This document shows, in pieces, positions 43,707 through 52,333 of a stretch of 64,000 bases of DNA (the stretch's first letter is position 1; each line of letters begins with the position of its first letter). The stretch spans positions 620,001-684,000 of the forward strand of contig NZ_RSEC01000058.1 of assembly GCF_003937945.1 (NCBI RefSeq), read 5' to 3'. This stretch comes from Amycolatopsis eburnea (GTDB taxonomy: Bacteria; Actinomycetota; Actinomycetes; Mycobacteriales; Pseudonocardiaceae). Below the pieces are notes generated by a model. That model saw only the letters and a program-made list of their open reading frames with translations, made no database searches and was not told the DNA's origin. Position numbers and translations under genes: made by a program.

Positions 43707-44270
43707 CTGCGGCTCCTTCACTGGGAACCCACGGGGGTTGGTGGTTCCCGGTGATCGACCGTATTGAGCCGCGCTGTCCCGGTTCTGCCTCGCGGCGAGG
43801 TTTACCCGCTTGCCCCACGACGAAAGTCTGGCCGGTTGTCATGGCGCGCGGCCGGATGTCGCGAACGGCGGCTTCGCCGACACCGCAGGCCCGCGCCGGC
43901 CGGATGTCATGAAAGAGTCGTTCACCTCACCAGACGTCATGAACGAGTCGTTCATGACGCCGGACGCCGACCGCCCTCGGTCCGAACCCACCGGCGCCGG
44001 CCGTGGCGAGTGCGCCGGGCTGCCCGACCAAGCCGCCGCGGGGCAGACCGCCGCGACTTCGCCGGGGCCCTGACGTCCGGCGAGGTGAACCCGTTCATGA
44101 CATCGCGGCCCGCGACGGCAGCGGCCTGTGGACAACTCCGGCCGACCGCGCCGCGAGCGCCGGGACCTGTCGGTGCTCGCCGGTAGCGTGGAAGACGGGG
44201 GGCGCCCCCCGGCGGCGGGGGTGTGACGCGGCGAACGTCCCTATCTGCGGCCGGACTACTCTTGGGCGCC
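43707..44270. other. non-coding region carrying GTCATGAA palindromes
   Basis: 564 bp between divergent genes. It contains a perfect 23-bp palindrome at 43936-43958 (11-bp arms GTCATGAACGA), a partial copy at 43906-43924, and a half-copy near 44085-44102. Short ORFs here only read through these repeats. Just before sua5 is a -10-like TACTCT. Confidence 0.6.
43936..43958. repeat. 23-bp perfect palindrome with neighbouring partial copies
   Basis: Arms GTCATGAACGA and TCGTTCATGAC around a single G. A near copy with one mismatch starts at 43906 in the same phase, and a degenerate one near 44085. Confidence 0.8.
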
Positions 44271-44921
44271 ATGAGCGTGGTCTACGACTGCAGCAAGCGC
44301 GACACCCGGGCCGACGGGCTGGCCGCCGCGGCGGGTGCGGTGCGGTCGAGCAGGCTGGTCGTCCTGCCGACCGACACGGTCTACGGCATCGGCGCCGACG
44401 CGTTCGACGCCGGCGCCGTCCAGGCGCTGCTGCGCGCCAAGAACCGGGGCCCGGACATGCCGGTCGGCGTGCTCGTCGGGTCCTGGTCCACTGTGGACGG
44501 CCTGGTCCTCGGCGTCCCGCCGCAGGCGCGCGCGCTCATCGAAGCCTTCTGGCCCGGCGACCTGTCCATCGTGCTGCCGCACGCGCCGAGCCTGCAGTGG
44601 AACCTCGGCGACGCCCGCGGCACCGTGATGCTCCGGATGCCGCTGCACCCGGTGGCGCTGGAGCTGCTGCGCGACGTCGGCCCGATGGCCGTGTCGAGCG
44701 CCAACGTCTCCGGGCGGCCGCCTGCGAGCACCGCGCAGGAGGCGCAGGAGCAGCTCGGCGACTCGGTCGCGGTGTACCTCGACGGCGGGTCGAGCGGCGA
44801 GCCCGTCGCATCGACCATTGTGGACCTCACCGGTACCGAACCGGTCGTGCTGCGCGAGGGTTCGGTCTCGAAGACGGCGGTCGCGGAGGTGCTCGGTGTG
44901 CCCGCGGAAACGTTGGCCTGA
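44271..44921 (+). CDS. L-threonylcarbamoyladenylate synthase (Sua5/YrdC)
   Basis: A 216-residue protein that makes threonylcarbamoyl-AMP for the t6A37 modification of ANN-reading tRNAs. Signature LVVLPTDTVYGIGADAF, then FWPGDLSIVLPHAP and MAVSSANVSGRPPAST. The ATG at 44271 lies 8 nt after TACTCT and lacks a ribosome binding site. It is in the conserved position between prmC and wecA. Confidence 0.93.
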   Translation: MSVVYDCSKRDTRADGLAAAAGAVRSSRLVVLPTDTVYGIGADAFDAGAVQALLRAKNRGPDMPVGVLVGSWSTVDGLVLGVPPQARALIEAFWPGDLSIVLPHAPSLQWNLGDARGTVMLRMPLHPVALELLRDVGPMAVSSANVSGRPPASTAQEAQEQLGDSVAVYLDGGSSGEPVASTIVDLTGTEPVVLREGSVSKTAVAEVLGVPAETLA

Positions 44922-44964
44922 AGCCGGATCACGGCGGGAACCGCGGCACGATAGCGTGTCGCGG

Positions 44965-44988
44965 GTGACCCCGACCCCGCGAGCGTGA
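44965..44988 (+). CDS. possible leaderless 7-codon leader peptide upstream of wecA
   Basis: TAGCGT (44952-44957) lies exactly 7 nt before a GTG that opens GTG-ACC-CCG-ACC-CCG-CGA-GCG-TGA. The stop is 7 nt before the GTG of the wecA-type gene. With no ribosome binding site upstream of wecA, ribosomes loading on this minigene could re-initiate. Purely sequence-based. Confidence 0.35.
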   Translation: MTPTPRA

Positions 44989-44995
44989 CGCACCC

Positions 44996-46153
44996 GTGCC
45001 GCCCACATCCGGTCTCCTCCCCATCCGGGAATACATCCTCGTCGCGCTGACCGCGACGGCCGTGACCTACCTGCTGACCGGCCTCGTCCGCCGGCTCGCC
45101 ATCCGCGTCGGCGCGATCGCCAACCCGCGGGCGCGCGACGTCCACGTCGCCCCGATCCCGCGGATGGGCGGCGTCGGCATCTACCTCGGCGTCGCCGGCG
45201 CGATGGGCCTCGCCCACCAGCTGCCCGCGCTGTCGCACGGGTTCGACGCCTCGTTCGACTCGGTCGGCGTGCTGCTCGCGGCGGGCGTGATCTCGCTGAT
45301 CGGCGCGCTCGACGACCGGTTCGAGCTGGACGCCTGGACGAAGCTGGCCGGCCAGGTCATGTGCGCCGGGATCCTGGTCATCTTCGGCGTGCAGTGGGTG
45401 TCGTTCTGGGTGCCGTGGGGCGGCAGCGGCGACTCGTTCGGCTCGGTGCTGGTGCTCGACAAGAACCAGGGCGCGCTGCTGACGGTCGTGATGGTCGTGG
45501 TGATGGTCAACGCGATGAACTTCGTCGACGGCCTCGACGGCCTGGCCGGCGGGCTCGGCTTCATCGCGGCGGCGGCGACGTGCGCGTTCTCGCTGGGTCT
45601 GCTGGACAGCTCCGGCGGCGACGTCGGCACCTACCCGCCGGCGCTGATCGCGGCCACGCTCGCCGGCGCCTGTCTGGGCTTCCTGCCGTACAACTTCCAA
45701 CCGGCGAAGATCTTCATGGGCGACTCGGGCTCGATGATGATCGGCCTGATGCTCGCGGGAGCGACGACGTCGGCGTCCGGCCGCGTGCCGTACCCGCAGT
45801 TCAGCGGCAAGGACGCGATCGCGCTGCTGTCGCCGCTGGTGGTCGTGGCGGCGGTGCTGTTCGTGCCGATGCTGGACCTGATCATGGCGGTCGTCCGCCG
45901 CACGCGCCGCGGCGAAAGCCCGTTCGCGGCCGACAAGATGCACCTGCACCACCGCCTGCTGGAGATCGGCCACTCCCAGCGCCGCGCGGTCCTGCTGATC
46001 TACTTGTGGGCCGGGATCCTGGCGTTCGGCGCGGTGTCGGTGACGCTGTTCGACGACGCCGCGGCGCTGTGGATCATCGGGGCGGGCCTGGTGTTCGCGG
46101 TGGTGGTTTCGATCGTGCCGCGGCTGCGCTCGCGCAACCAGCCGGGCACCTGA
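44996..46153 (+). CDS. wecA: polyprenyl-phosphate GlcNAc-1-phosphate transferase (WecA/Rfe)
   Basis: A 385-residue MraY/WecA-family protein with about 11 membrane helices. Motifs: RVGAIANPRARDVHVAPIPR, MNFVDGLDGLAGGLGF (Mg-binding aspartates), FMGDSGSMMIGLML and the HLHHRLLEIGH loop. In mycobacteria the orthologue starts the linker unit of arabinogalactan by loading GlcNAc-1-P on decaprenyl phosphate. Its place before atpI is the same there (Rv1302). Confidence 0.92.
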   Translation: MPPTSGLLPIREYILVALTATAVTYLLTGLVRRLAIRVGAIANPRARDVHVAPIPRMGGVGIYLGVAGAMGLAHQLPALSHGFDASFDSVGVLLAAGVISLIGALDDRFELDAWTKLAGQVMCAGILVIFGVQWVSFWVPWGGSGDSFGSVLVLDKNQGALLTVVMVVVMVNAMNFVDGLDGLAGGLGFIAAAATCAFSLGLLDSSGGDVGTYPPALIAATLAGACLGFLPYNFQPAKIFMGDSGSMMIGLMLAGATTSASGRVPYPQFSGKDAIALLSPLVVVAAVLFVPMLDLIMAVVRRTRRGESPFAADKMHLHHRLLEIGHSQRRAVLLIYLWAGILAFGAVSVTLFDDAAALWIIGAGLVFAVVVSIVPRLRSRNQPGT

Positions 46154-46167
46154 CCGGCGGGGTTCTC

Positions 46168-46173
46168 TACACT
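46168..46173 (+). promoter_or_regulatory. -10 element before atpI
   Basis: TACACT followed by CGGTGG, a 12-bp string repeated exactly upstream of atpC (53927-53938). The transcript start would lie about 20-25 nt before the atpI GTG, which has its own GGGAG. Confidence 0.45.
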
Positions 46174-46202
46174 CGGTGGCTGAACCGAGCAGGGAGCCAG
46201 CC

Positions 46203-46646
46203 GTGAGCGAGACCGAAACCGAAGCGCAGGAGAACCCGCACGCCAAGGTGGTGCTGCAGGCCGCCCGCGCGATGACGAAGGCTTCGCTGCTCGTCACCCC
46301 GCCCGCGGTGCTCGTCTGCATCGTGCTCTTCAGCATCCTCAACGGCCTGCCCGGCTTCCTCGGCTCGCTCGTCGGCGCGGTCCTCGCGATGGTCGCGTCG
46401 CTGTCGACGCTGGGCCTGATGCGCTTCAGCGCGGGCCAGGACCCGATGTTCGTCATGGTCATCGCGCTCGGCGGGTACGTCGTGAAGGTCGTCCTGCTGT
46501 TCGGCGCGCTGACGCTGCTGAAGGGCGTCACCGCGCTGCACCCGATGTCGCTCGGCATCACGATGATCGTCGCCATCCTGGTGGCCGCCGCGGCCGAGTT
46601 CGCGGCCTTCCGCAAGACCAAGATCCCGACGATCATCCCCTCCTGA
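46203..46646 (+). CDS. atpI: ATP synthase protein I (AtpI-like)
   Basis: A 147-residue protein with four membrane helices and no catalytic residues. It is thought to help assemble the c-ring or carry ions. GTG 46203 has GGGAG upstream; GTG 46176 would overlap the promoter. Identified by hydropathy and position between wecA and atpB. Confidence 0.82.
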   Translation: MSETETEAQENPHAKVVLQAARAMTKASLLVTPPAVLVCIVLFSILNGLPGFLGSLVGAVLAMVASLSTLGLMRFSAGQDPMFVMVIALGGYVVKVVLLFGALTLLKGVTALHPMSLGITMIVAILVAAAAEFAAFRKTKIPTIIPS

Positions 46647-47169
46647 CGCCGTCCGTTTTGCCGGACAGTTCCGTTACGCTCGGTGAACCCCCGTGCGGCC
46701 GCCAGAGTGTGACCGGTGCCACATAGCGTGTCGGCCGAACACCGGCCCGGGACCCTTCAGCAGGGCCGTTCCGGAGCGGGTCCCGTACCGCTCCGGACCT
46801 CGGTCCCTGGTGGACCCGGGACCTAAGTCCTGGGCTGATCGGTGGGTATGGAGTACGCGTGTACGGCACTGATTGACCTGCTGGTATGGTCCGCGTCAAG
46901 GGTGGCGGCCTCGTCCGCGCACTCCCTAAGACGAACCGCGATCAGCAGTGTGGCGACCGTGTAGTTCCGCCTCGTCCACCTCTGGTCCGAAGTAGACCGC
47001 AGGGCAGTGTTCACGCGAGAGAACCCCGTGTGCAGAACGTGAAGCCGTGTTCTGCGGACAGTGGGGTAGCCGCCTCCGACGTCCCGATACGTATCGGGTA
47101 CGTTAAGTCCAGATCGTGACGATTCCCCCGGCGGAGTGAACGCCGGCCGGGAGAACCGGAAGGAGCCCA
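46647..47169. promoter_or_regulatory. atpI-atpB intergenic region with hairpin and perfect palindrome
   Basis: 523 bp without a gene. A perfect 10-bp-stem hairpin lies at 46770-46797 (TCCGGAGCGG with its complement). A perfect 16-bp palindrome, CCCGATACGTATCGGG, lies at 47083-47098, 71 bp before the atpB start. No tRNA or conserved RNA recognised. It likely holds the main atp operon promoter. Confidence 0.5.
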
Positions 47170-47955
47170 GTGGGCGCGCTGGTTTTGGCCGAGGGTGCGG
47201 TATTCGCGCCGCCCGGCGCCGAAAGCTTCGAGTTGCCGGCGTTGTTCGGCGGGGTCACCAAGCCGATGCTGCTCGTCGTGGCTTCGGTGGTCATCATCGC
47301 GACGTACTTCCTGCTGGCGACCCGCAAACTCCAGGTCGTACCGAGCAAGGGGCAGTTCGTAGCGGAGTCGATCTACGACTTCAGCCGCAACAACATCGCG
47401 CGCGAGCAGATCGGCTCGAAGGACTTCAAGCCGTTCGTACCCCTCGTTTTCGCACTGTTCACCTTCGTGCTGGTGAACAACCTCTACGGGATCATCCCCG
47501 TCCTGCAGTTCCCGACCATGGCGCGCTTCGGTTTCCCGGTCGCCCTGTCGGTCCTCGTCGTCTACCCGGTCTACCACTTCGTCGGGTTCAAGCGGCACGG
47601 TTTCGCGGGCTACTTCAAGAAGGAACTGGCCCCGCCGGGCGTGCCGAAGGCGGTGCTGCCGCTCTTCTCGCTGATCGAGTTCGCGGAGAAGTTCTTCCTC
47701 AACCCGCTGACGCTCGCCATCCGTGTTTTCGCCGCCATGTTCGCGGGTCACCTGATCCTGGCGGTCTTCACCCTCGGCGGCACCTTCCTGCTGACCGAGA
47801 CGTCGAGCTGGGCGCTGAAGCCGGTCTCCCTGGTGGCGTGGATCTTCGCCATCGGGATGACCTTCCTCGAGGCCTTCATCCAGGTGCTGCAGGCCTACAT
47901 CTTCGCCCTGCTGTCGGCTGGGTACATCGGCGCCGCGCTGGCGTCGGAGCACTGA
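47170..47955 (+). CDS. atpB: F1Fo ATP synthase subunit a
   Basis: A 261-residue membrane subunit forming the proton half-channels. The essential arginine lies in LTLAIRVFAAMFAGHLIL, and the last helix has FIQVLQAYIFALLSAGYI. GTG 47170 has GGAAGGAG upstream. First gene of the atpBEFHAGD run. Confidence 0.96.
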   Translation: MGALVLAEGAVFAPPGAESFELPALFGGVTKPMLLVVASVVIIATYFLLATRKLQVVPSKGQFVAESIYDFSRNNIAREQIGSKDFKPFVPLVFALFTFVLVNNLYGIIPVLQFPTMARFGFPVALSVLVVYPVYHFVGFKRHGFAGYFKKELAPPGVPKAVLPLFSLIEFAEKFFLNPLTLAIRVFAAMFAGHLILAVFTLGGTFLLTETSSWALKPVSLVAWIFAIGMTFLEAFIQVLQAYIFALLSAGYIGAALASEH

Positions 47956-48010
47956 GAACACAAGCCCCCGATCCACGCGAGCGCGTGGACCGAAGTGAAG
48001 GGAAATGCAC

Positions 48011-48268
48011 GTGAGCAACATCGTTCTGGCCCAGGCCGCCGAGCAGGCTGTCAACATCAACCCCGGCCTCGCCGCGATCGGCTACGGCCTGGGCGCGATC
48101 GGCCCGGGCATCGGTGTGGGTCTGATCTTCGCCGCCGTCATCAACGGCACCGCGCGCCAGCCGGAGGCGCAGGGCAAGCTGCAGGGCATCGGCTTCTCGA
48201 CCTTCGTGCTTACCGAGGTGCTCGCCCTGATCGGCATCGTCATCTACTTCATCGCCTCCGCCGCCTGA
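48011..48268 (+). CDS. atpE: F1Fo ATP synthase subunit c
   Basis: An 85-residue two-helix hairpin. The proton-carrying carboxylate is Glu69 in FVLTEVLALIG, and the polar loop is ARQPEAQGKL. The GTG at 48011 is preferred: the GAAGGGA ribosome binding site is 8 nt before it, but only 2 nt from the alternative ATG at 48005. This is the bedaquiline target in mycobacteria. Confidence 0.95.
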   Translation: MSNIVLAQAAEQAVNINPGLAAIGYGLGAIGPGIGVGLIFAAVINGTARQPEAQGKLQGIGFSTFVLTEVLALIGIVIYFIASAA

Positions 48269-48297
48269 GTTTCGGCTCATCGCTTTAAGGAGACGCC

Positions 48298-48858
48298 GTG
48301 CTGAACAGTGCCTTGGTCCTCGCCGCAGAGGGCGAAACGCACAACCCGATCATCCCCGACATCTCGGAGCTGATCCTCGGCATCGTCGCCTTCCTCATCC
48401 TGCTGTTCATCCTCAAGAAGTACGTCGTCCCTCGCTTCGAGGCCGCGTACGAAGAGCGTGCGCAGAAGATCGAGGGTGGCATCGAGAAGGCCGAGAAGGC
48501 CCAGGCCGAGGCCGAAGAGGCCCTGGCCACGTACAAGGCCCAGCTGCAGGAGGCCCGGACCGAGGCCGCCAAGATCCGCGACGACGCGCGGCTCGAAGCC
48601 GAGCAGATCAAGGCGGAGCTGCGGGCCGAGGCCGAGGCCGAGTCCCAGCGCATCGTCGCCCAGGGGCAGGCCCAGCTGCAGGCCCAGAAGGCGCAGATCA
48701 TCGCCGAGCTGCGGGCCGACATGGGCCGCAACGCCGTCGAGCTGGCGAGCCGCATCGTCGGCGAGTCGCTCGAGGACGAGGCGCGCCGTCGCGGCACCGT
48801 CGACCGGTTCCTCGCGGAGCTGGAGACCGCCGGTGCCTCCAACGGAGCGGGGAAGTAG
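48298..48858 (+). CDS. atpF: F1Fo ATP synthase subunit b
   Basis: A 186-residue peripheral stalk subunit. One membrane helix (ELILGIVAFLILLFILKKY) precedes a long charged coiled coil (about 50-165). The start is GTG with AAGGAGA upstream. It carries no fused delta domain, unlike the mycobacterial b-delta protein, so a standard b subunit is present. Confidence 0.94.
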   Translation: MLNSALVLAAEGETHNPIIPDISELILGIVAFLILLFILKKYVVPRFEAAYEERAQKIEGGIEKAEKAQAEAEEALATYKAQLQEARTEAAKIRDDARLEAEQIKAELRAEAEAESQRIVAQGQAQLQAQKAQIIAELRADMGRNAVELASRIVGESLEDEARRRGTVDRFLAELETAGASNGAGK

Positions 48859-48864
48859 CCAGAA

Positions 48865-49689
48865 ATGACGCTGCATGCTGCGAGCCGTGAAGCGCTCGGC
48901 CTCGCCGAGGAACGCCTCGGCGAGGTCCTGGCCGACGCGGGAGCCGACGCGGCCACGGTCGGCGACGAGCTGCTCTCGGTCGTCGACCTGCTGGACCGGG
49001 AAATCGGCCTGCGCCGGGCGGTGAGCGACGCTTCGACGTCGCCGGAGGCGCGCACCGCGCTGGTGCGCCGGCTGTTCGACGGGAAGCTTTCCGAACCGGC
49101 CCTCAAGGTGCTCGACGCCGTGGCGGGCAGCCGCTGGTCCAGCCCTCGCGAGCTGGTCGACGGGCTCGAAGAGCTCGGCCGCTCGGCGCTGCTCACCGCC
49201 GCCGAGAAGACCGGGAACGTCGACACCGTCGAGTCCCAGCTGTTCCAGGTCGCGCGGGTCGTGGCCGGCGCTCCGGAGCTGGAGGCCGCGCTCTCCGACC
49301 TGGCCGGCCCCGCCGACGCCAAGCGCACGCTGGTGCGCGGGCTGTTCGCCGACAAGGTGGACGTGGTCACCGAGACACTCGTCGAGCAGGTCGTGCGCCG
49401 GGCCAAGGGCCGCGGCGTCGGCGTCGGGCTCGACAAGCTGGTCAAGCTGGCCGCGGAACGGCGCCAGCGTTCGGTCGCCTACGTGACCAGCGCGAACGCC
49501 CTGACCGACGAGCAGACCGCCCAGCTGGGCGCGAAGCTCGACGCCATCTACGGGCGGCCGATCGCGCTGCACGTCGAGGTCGACCCCCGGCTCGGCGGCG
49601 GTCTCGTCGTCCGCGTCGGCGACGAGGTCATCGACGGGAGCGCGGCGGGCCAGCTGGCGGCGCTGCGCAGGCGGCTGGCCCGGGCATAG
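48865..49689 (+). CDS. atpH: F1Fo ATP synthase subunit delta
   Basis: A 274-residue delta/OSCP subunit joining F1 to the stalk. It is longer than the usual ~180 residues because of an N-terminal helical extension, as in other actinobacteria. The C-terminal part ends in the typical LDAIYGRPIALHVEVDPRLG, GGLVVRVGDEVIDGS. It lies 6 nt after atpF. Confidence 0.93.
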   Translation: MTLHAASREALGLAEERLGEVLADAGADAATVGDELLSVVDLLDREIGLRRAVSDASTSPEARTALVRRLFDGKLSEPALKVLDAVAGSRWSSPRELVDGLEELGRSALLTAAEKTGNVDTVESQLFQVARVVAGAPELEAALSDLAGPADAKRTLVRGLFADKVDVVTETLVEQVVRRAKGRGVGVGLDKLVKLAAERRQRSVAYVTSANALTDEQTAQLGAKLDAIYGRPIALHVEVDPRLGGGLVVRVGDEVIDGSAAGQLAALRRRLARA

Positions 49690-49745
49690 CCCAGGTCACA
49701 CAAGACTTTGCATACTGGCAAGAACGAAGCGAGAGCGGGAAAGAC

Positions 49746-51383
49746 ATGGCCGAGCTGACGATCTCCTCGGATGAGATCCGTAGCGCGATCGAGAACTACG
49801 TCTCGAGTTACGCCCCGGACGTGAGCCGGGAAGAAGTTGGCGTCGTGGTCGACGCCGGTGACGGCATCGCCCACGTCGAGGGGCTCCCCTCGGCCATGGC
49901 GAACGAGCTGCTCGAGTTCCCCGGCGGTGTGCTGGGTGTCGCCCTGAACCTCGACGCCCGCGAAATCGGTGCCGCGATCCTCGGCGACTTCGAGAGCATC
50001 GAAGAGGGCCAGCAGGTCAAGCGCACCGGCCAGGTCCTTTCGGTGCCGGTCGGCGACGGCTACCTCGGCCGCGTCGTCAACCCGCTGGGTGCGGCCATCG
50101 ACGGCCTCGGCGAGATCGAGACCACCGAGCGCCGCGCGCTGGAGCTGAAGGCCGCTTCGGTCGTCGAGCGCCAGCCGGTGTCGGAGCCGCTGCAGACCGG
50201 CATCACCGCCATCGACGCGATGACCCCGATCGGCCGCGGCCAGCGCCAGCTGATCATCGGTGACCGCAAGACGGGCAAGACCGCCGTCGCCGTGGACACG
50301 ATCATCAACCAGAAGGCCAACTGGGAGACCGGCGACCCGAAGAAGCAGGTCCGCTGCATCTACGTCGCCGTCGGCCAGAAGGGCTCGACGATCGCCGCGG
50401 TCAAGAAGTCCCTCGAGGACGCGGGCGCGATGGAGTACACCACCATCGTCGCCGCCCCGGCGTCCGACTCGGCCGGCTTCAAGTGGATCGCGCCGTACAC
50501 CGGCTCGGCCATCGGCCAGCACTGGATGTACGAGGGCAAGCACGTCCTCATCGTGTTCGACGACCTGACCAAGCAGGCCGACGCCTACCGCGCGATCTCG
50601 CTGCTGCTGCGCCGCCCGCCGGGCCGCGAGGCGTTCCCCGGCGACGTCTTCTACTTGCACTCCCGTCTCCTCGAGCGCTGCGCGAAGCTGTCGGACGAGC
50701 TGGGCGCCGGCTCGCTGACCGGTCTCCCGATCATCGAGACCAAGGCGAACGACGTGTCGGCCTACATCCCGACCAACGTCATCTCGATCACCGACGGCCA
50801 GTGCTTCTTCCAGTCGGACCTGTTCAACGCCGGTCAGCGCCCGGCCATCGACGTGGGTATCTCGGTGTCCCGCGTGGGTGGTGCCGCGCAGGTCAAGGCG
50901 ATGAAGTCGGTCTCCGGCTCGCTCCGGATCGACCTGTCGCAGTACCGCGAGCTGGAGGCCTTCGCGGCCTTCGCCTCGGACCTCGACGACGCCTCCAAGG
51001 CGCAGCTCGAGCGCGGTGCCCGGCTGTACGAGGTGCTCAAGCAGCCGCAGTACTCGCCGATCCCGGTCGAGGAGCAGGTCGCCACGGTGTACCTGGGCAC
51101 GAACGGCCACTACGACTCGGTCCCGACCGAGGACGTGCGCCGCTTCAACCACGAGTTCCTGGACTCGGCCCGCCGCAAGCACGCCGACGTCCTCGCCGCG
51201 ATCCGCGACACCGGCAAGTTCGAGGACGAGACCGCGGACAAGCTGGTCGCCGCCGTGAACGAGTTCAAGAAGGAGTTCACGACCTCCGAGGGCAAGCCGC
51301 TCGAGGAGAACGCGGACGCCATGGAAGCCGACAAGGTCGGGCAGGAGACCGTCAAGGTCAACAAGCCCGCCCCGAAGAAGTGA
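49746..51383 (+). CDS. atpA: F1Fo ATP synthase subunit alpha
   Basis: A 545-residue non-catalytic nucleotide-binding subunit. Walker A is in RQLIIGDRKTGKTAVAVD, and ISVSRVGGAAQVKAMKSVSG is the conserved C-terminal signature. A charged C-terminal extension of about 35 residues (KEFTTSEGKPLEENADAMEA) is seen in mycobacteria too, where it suppresses ATP hydrolysis. That function here is by analogy. Confidence 0.97.
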   Translation: MAELTISSDEIRSAIENYVSSYAPDVSREEVGVVVDAGDGIAHVEGLPSAMANELLEFPGGVLGVALNLDAREIGAAILGDFESIEEGQQVKRTGQVLSVPVGDGYLGRVVNPLGAAIDGLGEIETTERRALELKAASVVERQPVSEPLQTGITAIDAMTPIGRGQRQLIIGDRKTGKTAVAVDTIINQKANWETGDPKKQVRCIYVAVGQKGSTIAAVKKSLEDAGAMEYTTIVAAPASDSAGFKWIAPYTGSAIGQHWMYEGKHVLIVFDDLTKQADAYRAISLLLRRPPGREAFPGDVFYLHSRLLERCAKLSDELGAGSLTGLPIIETKANDVSAYIPTNVISITDGQCFFQSDLFNAGQRPAIDVGISVSRVGGAAQVKAMKSVSGSLRIDLSQYRELEAFAAFASDLDDASKAQLERGARLYEVLKQPQYSPIPVEEQVATVYLGTNGHYDSVPTEDVRRFNHEFLDSARRKHADVLAAIRDTGKFEDETADKLVAAVNEFKKEFTTSEGKPLEENADAMEADKVGQETVKVNKPAPKK

Positions 51384-51394
51384 GCTGGTAGCTC

Positions 51395-52333
51395 ATGGCC
51401 GCACAACTCCGGGAACTCCGGTCGCGCATCAAGGCGACCAAGTCCATCGGCAAGATCACGAAGGCGATGGAGCTCATCGCCACCGCGCGCATCACCAAGG
51501 CGCGGGCGCGGGTCGCCGCCTCCCGGCCGTACGCGGACGAGATCACGAAGGTGCTCTCGGCGCTGGCCGGCGCGGCCACCACGCTCGACCACCCCATGCT
51601 GGTCGAGCGCCCGAACCCGAAGCGGGCCGCGGTCCTGGTCGTGACCAGTGACAAGGGCCAGTGCGGTGGGTACAACTCCAACGTGCTGCGCGCGACCGAA
51701 GAGCTGCTCGCCCTCCTGCGTTCGGAGGGCAAGGAGCCGCAGGTCTACGTCACCGGCAACAAGGGGCTGAACTACTACCGGTTCCGGGGCCGCGAGGTCG
51801 TGGACGGCTGGACGGGCTTCTCCGACCAGCCGGGCTACGCGAACGCGGTCGCGGCCGGTGACGCCCTGGTCGAGTCGTTCATGCGGGGCGTCGACGACGA
51901 GCACGGCAACGCCGACGGCATCGCGGGTGTCGACGAGATCCACATCGTCTACACCGAGTTCGTGTCGATGCTGACCCAGCGGCCGACGGCCAAGCGCGTC
52001 GCGCCGCTCGAGGTCGAGTACTCCGAAGGCGAAGAGGAGAAGCCCGCCGGGCTGCTCCCCAGCTACGAGTTCGAGCCGAGCGCCGACAAGCTGCTGGACG
52101 CCCTGCTGCCGAAGTACATCAACACGCGGCTCTACGCGGCGTTGCTCGAGTCGGCGGCGTCCGAGCTGGCCGCCCGCCGGACGGCGATGAAGGCCGCGTC
52201 GGACAACGCGAACGAGCTGGTGGGCAACCTGACGCGGGAGATGAACCAGGCCCGCCAGGCGCAGATCACTCAGGAGATCTCCGAAATCGTCGGTGGCGCG
52301 AACGCGCTCACCGCAGCAGGAAGTGATGATTGA
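51395..52333 (+). CDS. atpG: F1Fo ATP synthase subunit gamma
   Basis: A 312-residue central rotor shaft: N-terminal coiled coil QLRELRSRIKATKSIGKITK and C-terminal MKAASDNANELVGNLTREMN. An actinobacterial loop insertion lies at about 165-175 (DDEHGNADG). The stop overlaps the atpD start (TGATG). Confidence 0.96.
   Translation: MAAQLRELRSRIKATKSIGKITKAMELIATARITKARARVAASRPYADEITKVLSALAGAATTLDHPMLVERPNPKRAAVLVVTSDKGQCGGYNSNVLRATEELLALLRSEGKEPQVYVTGNKGLNYYRFRGREVVDGWTGFSDQPGYANAVAAGDALVESFMRGVDDEHGNADGIAGVDEIHIVYTEFVSMLTQRPTAKRVAPLEVEYSEGEEEKPAGLLPSYEFEPSADKLLDALLPKYINTRLYAALLESAASELAARRTAMKAASDNANELVGNLTREMNQARQAQITQEISEIVGGANALTAAGSDD

Noticed and set aside
41719..43842. Alternative long frames on both strands over the M6 protease gene
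   Set aside because: They are Arg/Pro-rich shadow translations. The M6 frame has a signal peptide and zinc motif.
43810..44073. Possible 87-codon gene upstream of sua5
   Set aside because: It reads through the GTCATGAA palindromes and has no family match or ribosome binding site.
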